21,531 bases of DNA, taken from assembly GCA_030045175.1 (NCBI GenBank), contig JASIBM010000345.1, forward strand, positions 1-21,531, written 5' to 3'. Position numbers and translations under genes: made by a program. Below are positions 8,384 through 14,029 of the stretch, one piece after another. The notes under the pieces were generated by a model. The model was not told where the DNA came from and ran no database searches. It was given only the letters and a program-made list of their open reading frames with translations. The DNA comes from Streptosporangiaceae bacterium (GTDB taxonomy: Bacteria > Actinomycetota > Actinomycetes > Streptosporangiales > Streptosporangiaceae). Positions within the stretch are counted from its first letter, which is position 1. Every line of letters starts with the position of its first letter.

Positions 8384-8412
8384 GGACGATCCTCGTCCAC
8401 GCACGTGGACGA
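8384..8412. promoter_or_regulatory. Palindromic operator candidate between exporter and FMN reductase
   Basis: TCGTCCACGCACGTGGACGA (8393-8412) is a perfect 9-2-9 palindrome. A third half-site GGACGA at 8384-8389 forms a second, overlapping inverted repeat with TCGTCC (8393-8398). The element lies in the 135-bp divergent gap between the starts at 8307 and 8443. No regulator gene is adjacent, so the binding protein would be encoded elsewhere. Confidence 0.55.
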
Positions 8413-8442
8413 CCGCAAGCGCAAGGGGCGTGACCAGACCAC

Positions 8443-9117
8443 ATGCCAAGCGACGGCCCGATGACAAGCGACGACCTGCGGTGGGAACCCGTTAGGTTCC
8501 TGGTCTTCTCCGGGTCGTTGCGCCGCGACTCGTACAACAGCAAGCTGGCGGGCCTGGCCGCGGCCGTCATAGAGGCCAACGGCGGCGACGCGACCGTCGC
8601 GAGCATGGCCGACTTCGACTCGCCTTCCTATGACCAGGACGTACAGCAGGCCGAGGGGTTCCCGCTCGGCGCCGAGGAGTTCCGGCGGCAGATCGAGGCG
8701 TGCCATGCGTTCGTCGTGTCCTCGCCCGAGTACAACGGCTCGGTACCTGGCGGGCTGAAGAACGTGATCGACTGGGTGTCGCGCTACCATCCCCAGCCGT
8801 TCAACGAGCGGCACGGGTTGCTGATGTCCGCGTCGCCGTCGATGATCGGCGGCAACCGGGGGCTGTGGGCGTTGCGAGTTCCGCTCGAGCACCTTGGCGC
8901 GCGGCTTTATCCAGACATGTTCTCCCTGGCGCAGGCTCACCTCGCGTTCGGGACGGACGGGCGCATCGCCGACGCCGATCTGGCGCAGCGGTTCACCACG
9001 AACATCGTCAACTTCATGGCGTCCGTCGAGGCCTCGGTACACTACCCGTGCATGAAGCAGGCCTGGGTGGAGTTCCTTGGCGAACACCCCGAGCCCGCGC
9101 TCGACCGCGTCGAGTGA
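8443..9117 (+). CDS. NAD(P)H-dependent FMN reductase (flavodoxin-like fold)
   Basis: The 224-residue product matches the NADPH-dependent FMN reductase family. It has the phosphate-binding loop FSGSLRRDSYNSKLA (residues 22-36) and the flavin-binding motif SSPEYNGSVPGGLKNVIDW (93-111). These soluble enzymes reduce FMN, quinones, azo compounds or metal ions with NAD(P)H. The ATG at 8443 has AAGGGG about 14 nt upstream, rather far; an in-frame ATG at 8461 is an alternative and would remove six residues. The encapsulin gene follows after 56 bp on the same strand, so the two are probably one operon. Its C-terminus (FLGEHPEPALDRVE) does not resemble the usual encapsulin cargo-loading peptide (LxIGSLK-like), so it is more likely a partner than packaged cargo, but this is untested. 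Confidence 0.9.
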   Translation: MPSDGPMTSDDLRWEPVRFLVFSGSLRRDSYNSKLAGLAAAVIEANGGDATVASMADFDSPSYDQDVQQAEGFPLGAEEFRRQIEACHAFVVSSPEYNGSVPGGLKNVIDWVSRYHPQPFNERHGLLMSASPSMIGGNRGLWALRVPLEHLGARLYPDMFSLAQAHLAFGTDGRIADADLAQRFTTNIVNFMASVEASVHYPCMKQAWVEFLGEHPEPALDRVE

Positions 9118-9173
9118 CCCAGTCGAGCTGAGCAACGCCCGCGGCGACCACGGCGAGTGAGGAACCCCCGACG

Positions 9174-9995
9174 ATGAACAACCTGCACCGCGAGCTCGCC
9201 CCGGTATCCGAGGCAGCCTGGGCGAGCATTGAGGATGAGGCGAGGCGCTCGTTCACGCTGCCGCTGGCCGGGCGCCGGGTGGTGGACGTCCGGCAGCACG
9301 ACGACGCGACGGCGGCCGTCGGCACCGGCCACCTCAGCGACGGCCCGCCGCCGGCCGGCGCCGCCGAGGTCACCGCCAGCCTGCGCGCGTCCCAGCCGGT
9401 CATCGAGCTGACCGTGCCGTTCACGCTGACCCGCCAGGCGATCGACGACGTCGAGCGCGGCGCGAAGGACCCGGACTGGCAGCCGGTCAAGGACGCCGCG
9501 CGCGCGATCGCGCTGGCCGAGGACCGCGTCGTGTTCGGCGGGTACCCGGCCGGCGGCGTGCCTGGCGTCGCGGCGGCCTCGTCGCTCCAGGCGCTGACCC
9601 TCCCGGCCGACGCCAGGTTCTACCCGAACGTGGTCGGCGACGCGCTGTCCTCGCTCGTTCAGGCCGGCGTCGGCGGCCCGTACGCGCTGCTGCTGAGCAA
9701 CGACGCCTACGCCGCGGTCGGCGAGACGTCGGACTACGGCTACCCGGTCAGGCGCCACCTGGCCAGGCTGGTGGACGGGCCGATCCGGCAGGCCCCTGCC
9801 ATCGACGGCGCGCTCTTGCTGTCGATCCGCGGCGGCGACTTCGAGCTGCACCTGGCCCAGGACCTTTCCATCGGGTACCAGTCGCACGACGCCGACGTCG
9901 TGCGGCTGTACTTCCGCGAGGCCCTCACCTTCCAGGTGCACACGCTAGAAGCGAGCGTCCGCCTGATCGCACCGAGTGAGTCAGTAGCTCAGTAA
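9174..9995 (+). CDS. Family 1 encapsulin nanocompartment shell protein
   Basis: The 273-residue product aligns by eye along its whole length with the Thermotoga maritima encapsulin (HK97 fold, formerly linocin M18). Shared marks are LHRELAPVSEAAWASIEDEA (4-23), GRRVVDV (33-39), PVIELTVPFTL (75-85), IDDVERGAKDPDW (90-102), AEDRVVFGG (115-123), GGPYALLLSNDAY (167-179), DGALLLSIRGGDFELHLAQD (211-230), LSIGYQSHD (231-239) and LTFQVHTLEASVRL (251-264). Such proteins self-assemble into shells that hold a cargo enzyme, usually a DyP peroxidase or ferritin-like protein. Neither is encoded in this window. The upstream neighbour is an FMN reductase. The tryptophan reported to bind flavin in the T. maritima shell corresponds to about Gln88 here. 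A GAGGAA site lies about 10 nt before the ATG. Confidence 0.93.
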   Translation: MNNLHRELAPVSEAAWASIEDEARRSFTLPLAGRRVVDVRQHDDATAAVGTGHLSDGPPPAGAAEVTASLRASQPVIELTVPFTLTRQAIDDVERGAKDPDWQPVKDAARAIALAEDRVVFGGYPAGGVPGVAAASSLQALTLPADARFYPNVVGDALSSLVQAGVGGPYALLLSNDAYAAVGETSDYGYPVRRHLARLVDGPIRQAPAIDGALLLSIRGGDFELHLAQDLSIGYQSHDADVVRLYFREALTFQVHTLEASVRLIAPSESVAQ

Positions 9996-9998
9996 GCG

Positions 9999-10033
9999 CT
10001 CCCTCCCTCTCTCCCCCTCCCTCTCCCTCCCCC
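9999..10033 (+). repeat. 35-nt pure pyrimidine tract
   Basis: Every base from 9999 to 10033 is C or T, built from CCCT and CTCT units, immediately after the encapsulin stop. The purine-rich complement could form triplex DNA, and the RNA would be an unstructured CU-rich stretch before the hairpin at 10040. No function is known. Confidence 0.8.
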
Positions 10034-10039
10034 GCGGTT

Positions 10040-10094
10040 CCATGATCACGGTGGGTTGTCGTCGTATCGACCGGTAAATCCACCGTGATCATGG
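10040..10094. repeat. Inverted repeat with CATGATCACGG core, before the second MFS gene
   Basis: CCATGATCACGGTGG (10040-10054) and CCACCGTGATCATGG (10080-10094) are perfect 15-bp arms with a 25-bp loop. The first 12 bases of the left arm also occur in the left arm of the element at 5611-5667. It ends 4 bp before the ribosome site of the MFS gene, so if transcribed it would put a hairpin directly upstream of translation. It could instead terminate the FMN reductase-encapsulin operon. Confidence 0.75.
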
Positions 10095-10114
10095 ATGTGA
10101 GAGGGTTTAGGGCG

Positions 10115-11329
10115 ATGCACCCCCCGCGCCGGACAGCAGTGACGACGACGTTCGTCGTCCTCGGCCTCGTCGAGGGTACCTGGGCGTCGCGGCTCCCGGC
10201 GATCAAGGCTGGCCTGCACCTGTCGCCCGGCGTGCTCGGCCTCGCCTTGCTGGGCCCGGCGCTCGGCTGCGTGCTGGCGATGCCGGCGACCGGCGCGATC
10301 CTCGCCACGGCGGCGCCGCGGCACCTGACCCGGGCCGGCCTGGTCCTGATGACCGCGATGCTGCCGCTGACCGCGATCGCCACGTCGGCCTGGCAACTTT
10401 TCTTGATCCTGCTGCTGTGGGGCGCCGGGATCGGCGTCGTCGACGTGGCCATGAACACGGAGGCGGCCAACTTTCAGGCCGAGCTAGGCCAGCGCGTCAT
10501 GTCTGGCATGCACGGGGCTTATAGCATCGGCGGGCTCGCCGGGTCCGGCCTCGGGGCGATCACGGCGGCCATCGGCGTCGGTGCCGGGGGGACGTTCATC
10601 ATCGCCGCGATCACGACGGCGGTGGCCGGGCTCGCCGCGACCGCGGCGTTCGCCGCGGGACGGCACCGCGGGCCGACGGCGCCCGGAGGCGAGCAGGAGG
10701 CTCACCGCCAGCATGCTGCGGGCGAGTCAGGGACGCGGGCCCGTTGGCCTCAATGGTCGAAGATGCTGGTGGCGCTCGGCGCCATGACCTTCGCGAGTTT
10801 CCTCGGCGAAGGATCGGCTGGCAACTGGAGCGCGGTCTACCTGCACAGCTCGCTCGGTGCCGCGCCGGCCATCGCGGCCTTCGGCTATGCCGCGTTCGCG
10901 TGCGCGATGACGGCCGGCAGGCTCAGCGGCGACTGGCTGACCAACCGCGTCGGCCCCGTGCGCCTGGTCAGGCTGTCGGCCACCCTGGCCGCCGCCGGGT
11001 TCGGCGGCGCGCTGCTGATCGGTCACGTGTGGTCCGCGCTGGCGGGCTTCGCGCTGCTCGGCGGCGGGCTGTCGGTCGTCGTGCCGCTGACCTTCACCGC
11101 GGCGGCCGGCCTCGGACGGCCAGGGCCAAGCCTCGCGATGGTCACGTCGTGCGGCTACGTAGGCGCACTGGCTGGCCCCGCGCTCATCGGCGGGCTCGCC
11201 AGCATTTTCAACATACCCATCGCGCTCGGTGTCGTCGTCTTGCTCAGTGTCGTGATCGCCACTCTCGCAGGCGCGGTACGGCCGACTCAGCAGGCGAGAG
11301 CACGCGAGCCGGAAGTCAAGCGATCGTGA
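10115..11329 (+). CDS. MFS transporter, 12-TM, YbjJ/FucP-like
   Basis: From the ATG at 10115 the protein has 404 residues and about 12 hydrophobic helices in two halves, separated by a polar loop at about residues 190-220 (rich in Glu, His and Arg). Typical signs are LVEGTWASRLPAIKAGL (near residues 18-34), GAGIGVVDVAMNTEA, MSGMHGAYSIGGLAGSGLGA and, in the second half, FGYAAFACAMTAGRLSGDWL. The pattern fits MFS proteins of the YbjJ or fucose-permease-like type; the substrate is unknown. I chose 10115 because GAGAGGG lies 9 nt before it; starts at 10085 or 10091 would lie inside the inverted repeat. Its 3' end overlaps the P450 gene by 14 bp tail to tail. Confidence 0.88.
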   Translation: MHPPRRTAVTTTFVVLGLVEGTWASRLPAIKAGLHLSPGVLGLALLGPALGCVLAMPATGAILATAAPRHLTRAGLVLMTAMLPLTAIATSAWQLFLILLLWGAGIGVVDVAMNTEAANFQAELGQRVMSGMHGAYSIGGLAGSGLGAITAAIGVGAGGTFIIAAITTAVAGLAATAAFAAGRHRGPTAPGGEQEAHRQHAAGESGTRARWPQWSKMLVALGAMTFASFLGEGSAGNWSAVYLHSSLGAAPAIAAFGYAAFACAMTAGRLSGDWLTNRVGPVRLVRLSATLAAAGFGGALLIGHVWSALAGFALLGGGLSVVVPLTFTAAAGLGRPGPSLAMVTSCGYVGALAGPALIGGLASIFNIPIALGVVVLLSVVIATLAGAVRPTQQARAREPEVKRS

Positions 11330-12524
11330 CCGGGAGGGTGTCGAATCCGCGCAAGAGGATGGTGTTCCTGCGCGTCGGCTCGCCGGCGGCAGAGATCTTC
11401 GGGAAGCGGCTTACCAGCCGGGGAAATGCCACCGCGCCCTCGAGCCTGGCGAGCGCCGCGCCGATGCAAAAGTGCGCGCCACCGCCGAAGCTAAGCGGCC
11501 CGGCATCCGGGCGCAACGGGTCGAAGCTGGCCGGGTCGGCGAACCGGCGCGGATCCCTGTTCCCCGCCCCGAGCAGCACGATCACGTTGGTCTGATCGGA
11601 CAGCCGCACGTCACCCACGCTGGTGTCGTAGCCAACGCGGCTGGTTAGCTGCACGGGCGAGTCGAAGCGCAGCACCTCTTCGACGAACGCGGACGGCGGC
11701 ACCGAGCCATCCCGCAGGCCCTCGCCGGCCAGCGGGTCCTGCATGACGATGGCAAGGCCGTTTCCGAGCAGGTTCGTCGTCGTCTCGAAGCCGGCTACCA
11801 GCAGCAGGGTCAGGTTGTGCAGCAACTCGAAGTCCGTCAGCCTGCCGTCGGCGGCGTCACTCACCGCGAGCAGGTCGCTGAGCAGGTCGTCGCGAGGCTC
11901 GGCGCGGCGCCTGGCGGCCAGGTCGGTGAAGTACTCGAGTAGTTCGACCGCTGCCGCGTTGATCGCGGGCAGCGCACTGAGGTCGGTGAGCTCGAACACG
12001 CCCGCCAGGTCTCGCGCGATCGGCCGGAACCGCTCCCGGTCCGGCTCGGGGATCCCGATCAGCTCGCAGATCACGGTGACCGGCAGCAGGTAGGCGAAGT
12101 CGTGCATGAACTCGACGGCCGAGCCGTCCGCGCCCCGATCGGCGATCGCGTCGAGCAACTCGTCGGCCATCGCCGCGATGGCAGGCTCCAGGCCGGCGAC
12201 GCGGCGGGCGGTGAACGCCCGGGCGATCAGGCTCCTGATCCGCGCGTGCCGCGGGGCGTTCATGTTCAAGATCCAGTCCACAGCCTGTACCAGCACCGGG
12301 TTCGCCTGCCAGCCAGGAAAGTCCTTATCCGGCTTGGCGCGGTCGGACACGGCGAAGCCCGGATCGCGCAGCACCGCGCTGATCGCCTCGTACCCGACGA
12401 TCAGCACGTCGCAGGGACCGAGCTCGACCGCCTCGCCCATCTGGAGCAACTCGGCGTAGAGCGGGTAAGGGTCGGCCCTTCCCGCTGGCGTGGTCAGCGA
12501 GGTGACGATCTCTATCGCGTCCAT
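11316..12524 (-). CDS. Cytochrome P450 (class I bacterial CYP)
   Basis: The 402-residue protein has all P450 signatures: the I-helix oxygen-binding motif AGFETTT (244-250), the ExxR pair in FVEEVLRF (Glu283, Arg286), and the heme loop FGGGAHFCIGAALARLE (346-362), where Cys353 is the thiolate ligand. LNMNAPRHARIRSLIARAF (86-104) is the usual C-helix region. It is a soluble monooxygenase that needs a ferredoxin and reductase, and neither is encoded in the window. The substrate is unknown. The ATG at 12524 has GGAG about 8 nt upstream. The gene is divergent from the peroxiredoxin, and its 3' end overlaps the MFS gene by 14 bp. Proximity to the MFS exporter is compatible with modification and export of a small molecule, but this is only an inference. 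Confidence 0.95.
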   Translation of the reverse strand: MDAIEIVTSLTTPAGRADPYPLYAELLQMGEAVELGPCDVLIVGYEAISAVLRDPGFAVSDRAKPDKDFPGWQANPVLVQAVDWILNMNAPRHARIRSLIARAFTARRVAGLEPAIAAMADELLDAIADRGADGSAVEFMHDFAYLLPVTVICELIGIPEPDRERFRPIARDLAGVFELTDLSALPAINAAAVELLEYFTDLAARRRAEPRDDLLSDLLAVSDAADGRLTDFELLHNLTLLLVAGFETTTNLLGNGLAIVMQDPLAGEGLRDGSVPPSAFVEEVLRFDSPVQLTSRVGYDTSVGDVRLSDQTNVIVLLGAGNRDPRRFADPASFDPLRPDAGPLSFGGGAHFCIGAALARLEGAVAFPRLVSRFPKISAAGEPTRRNTILLRGFDTLPVTIA

Positions 12525-12603
12525 GGGTAAGCTCCATTAGCCACCAGCCATTAGCCGCGATCATAAGTACTATCGCGTCTTGGGGTCAAGCTATATCGCG
12601 TCT
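12513..12603. promoter_or_regulatory. Repeat-rich control region upstream of the P450 gene
   Basis: TATCGCGTC occurs three times on the plus strand, at 12513-12521 (inside the P450 start), 12571-12579 and 12594-12602. The second forms an inverted repeat, CGCGAT (12556-12561) with ATCGCG (12572-12577). CCATTAGCC is repeated directly at 12534-12542 and 12548-12556, next to the P450 ribosome site. The region is AT-richer than its flanks and lies in the divergent P450/peroxiredoxin gap, so repressor binding is plausible. Confidence 0.45.
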
Positions 12604-12784
12604 GGCCCGGCGGGTCCCCCGGTCCGGCGCGGGAACGGCCGCCGACCGGCCACCGAGTCAGCGCTGAGTCAGCACCAAGCAGGTAGAACTGACCCCGGTT
12701 TTGGCTACATTGATGACGCTGGGATTGAACGCGACGATCACGCCGGCCGTGGTCCCTGGCGGGGACATCGAGAGGCAGGAGCTC

Positions 12785-13261
12785 ATGGCACGTGGGATTC
12801 AGGTCGGTGACAAGGCTCCCGACTTCACCCTCCCGTCACAGTCCGGTGAGCAGGTCCGACTGCACGACCGGCTGGGCGACCGGGTGGTCGTCTTGTATTT
12901 CTTCCCGAAGGACGGGACCCCCGGATGCACGGCCGAGGCGTGCGCCTTTCGCGACAGCCACGAGGTCTTCGCCGACGCCGGCGCCGAGGTGATCGGGGTC
13001 AGCTCAGACTCGGTGGACAGTCACGTGGCCTTCGCCGACCGGCACAAGTTGCCATTCACGCTGCTCAGTGACTCCGGTGGAGGCGTGCGGAAGAGCTACG
13101 GCGTGCCGGCGGTGCTCGGATTGCTGCCTGGCCGCGTCACCTACGTCATCGACCGGCAGGGCACGGTCCGGCACGTCTTCAACTCGATGACCCGCATCAA
13201 CCACCACATCAGCGATGCCCTGGACGTGGTCAGGCGGCTGCAGTCCGAGCAGGGCAGCTGA
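12785..13261 (+). CDS. bcp: Peroxiredoxin, BCP/PrxQ type
   Basis: The 158-residue protein is a thiol peroxidase of the bacterioferritin comigratory protein class. The fold begins with VGDKAPDFTLPSQSGEQVRL (7-26), followed by the catalytic motif FFPKDGTPGCTAEACAFRD (39-57). Cys48 is the peroxidatic cysteine and Cys53, five residues later, the resolving one, as in atypical 2-Cys PrxQ. GVSSDSVDSHVAFADRH and TYVIDRQGTVRHVF complete the family pattern. It would reduce hydrogen peroxide and organic peroxides with thioredoxin. The frame is open upstream to a TTG at 12701, but the family length and the AGGAG just before 12785 favour the ATG. It is divergent from the P450 and ends 71 bp before a strong terminator hairpin. 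No encapsulin-targeting tail is visible. Confidence 0.92.
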   Translation: MARGIQVGDKAPDFTLPSQSGEQVRLHDRLGDRVVVLYFFPKDGTPGCTAEACAFRDSHEVFADAGAEVIGVSSDSVDSHVAFADRHKLPFTLLSDSGGGVRKSYGVPAVLGLLPGRVTYVIDRQGTVRHVFNSMTRINHHISDALDVVRRLQSEQGS

Positions 13262-13332
13262 GGCCTCGCCGGCCACTCCCCCGCGAGTACGACTTCCAGG
13301 CGGCGAAGACCAGGTGCGGCCGGCCACATGGT

Positions 13333-13364
13333 AATGCTGGCGGGCCATCAGGCCCGCCAGCATT
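13333..13364. terminator. Strong hairpin terminator between convergent genes
   Basis: AATGCTGGCGGGCC (13333-13346) pairs perfectly with GGCCCGCCAGCATT (13351-13364) around an ATCA tetraloop. The 14-bp GC-rich stem sits between the peroxiredoxin stop (13261) and the convergent small secreted gene (stop at 13442). Only short T and A runs flank it, so it fits a bidirectional actinobacterial terminator. Confidence 0.85.
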
Positions 13365-13441
13365 TACCCCGTCGCAGCGAGCGCAGGCGCGACCGCTCGG
13401 GATCAGTTTGCAGGGATGCTCTACCGGATTCCTACTGGACG

Positions 13442-13633
13442 CTACGAGACGCAGGTCTGCGTGACGTTGTCCCAGTTGGTGCCGGCCGGGCAGTCGGCCA
13501 GCGGGATGTGGTGCACTGCCGAGGAAGCGGGACTGGTCATCGCGACGGCGATGCCGGCCGCGGGAACGGCGGTGAACAGGATCGCGGCGGCCGTGAGGAA
13601 CGGCGCCAGGTAGTTGCGCTTGATGGCAAGCAT
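13442..13633 (-). CDS. Small secreted peptide with two cysteines
   Basis: The 63-residue product begins MLAIKRNYLAPFLTAAAILF and has a hydrophobic stretch to about residue 31 (AVPAAGIAVA), a clear Sec signal. The mature part is only about 32 residues and ends ADCPAGTNWDNVTQTCVS, with two cysteines 14 residues apart that could form a disulfide. Similar CPAGTxWDxxTQTC tails occur on small secreted proteins of mycobacteria and other actinomycetes. AAAGGA lies about 10 nt before the ATG. The gene stands alone between the terminator at 13333 and a 350-bp gene-free region. Its function is unknown. Confidence 0.72.
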   Translation of the reverse strand: MLAIKRNYLAPFLTAAAILFTAVPAAGIAVAMTSPASSAVHHIPLADCPAGTNWDNVTQTCVS

Positions 13634-13983
13634 GACCGATCTATCCTTTCGGGGGGTTGGTAAATCCTCGGGGGGGTGATTGCGGCGCTCGCGTCCCAGC
13701 CGTCCGGCCGAACGGCAGGCCCAGGAGCTGGCCGGCTCCTAGCGCGGGCACCCAGGTGCGCACCCTGGCGTCCCGGCCACCAGACCGCTAGGTCCGGCGG
13801 CCGGGATCCGCAAGGCCCTCGCGGGCCGGTCGTACGTCACGGCCTACGATGGTCTTACTGTCACAACGACAGTAAATCACCGTGCACAGTTCCTGTCAAG
13901 TCGACATCAACACGCGCCCTGGCCTGAGTTTCGCGGCCTGCCACGCCCTGGGGCCCGCGCTATGGCTGTCGCGCCTGATCGCG
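13634..13983. other. Gene-free region upstream of the small secreted gene
   Basis: I see no convincing gene. The region holds the palindrome at 13855-13875, a copy of the pyruvate decarboxylase 3' end at 13952-13970, and a small hairpin GCCTGA/TCAGGC (13973-13989) that straddles the decarboxylase stop. Confidence 0.4.
13855..13875. promoter_or_regulatory. Perfect 8-5-8 palindrome, operator candidate
   Basis: TTACTGTC (13855-13862) and GACAGTAA (13868-13875) are perfect inverted arms around ACAAC. The spacing and AT-rich ends are typical of TetR-type operators. The nearest start it could control is that of the small secreted gene, 222 bp away, so the target is unclear. Confidence 0.5.
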
Positions 13984-14029
13984 TCAGGCTCGCACCGGCG
14001 GCCGGGAATTGGCCCGCTCTATGGCTGTC
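13952..14029. repeat. Imperfect direct repeat of the pyruvate decarboxylase 3' end
   Basis: GGCCCGCGCTATGGCTGTC (13952-13970) and GGCCCGCTCTATGGCTGTC (14011-14029) differ at one of 19 bases and start 59 bp apart. The second copy is inside the coding region (codons for TAIERA); the first lies just beyond the stop codon. Confidence 0.7.

Noticed and set aside
8308..9135. Upstream extension of the DHA2 transporter frame to a 764-residue protein
   Set aside because: The extra residues are antisense to the FMN reductase and of low complexity; the GTG at 8307 has a ribosome site and fits the family N-terminus.
9042..9941. 299-codon minus-strand frame opposite the encapsulin
   Set aside because: Arg/Val-rich shadow; the plus strand encodes a full encapsulin.
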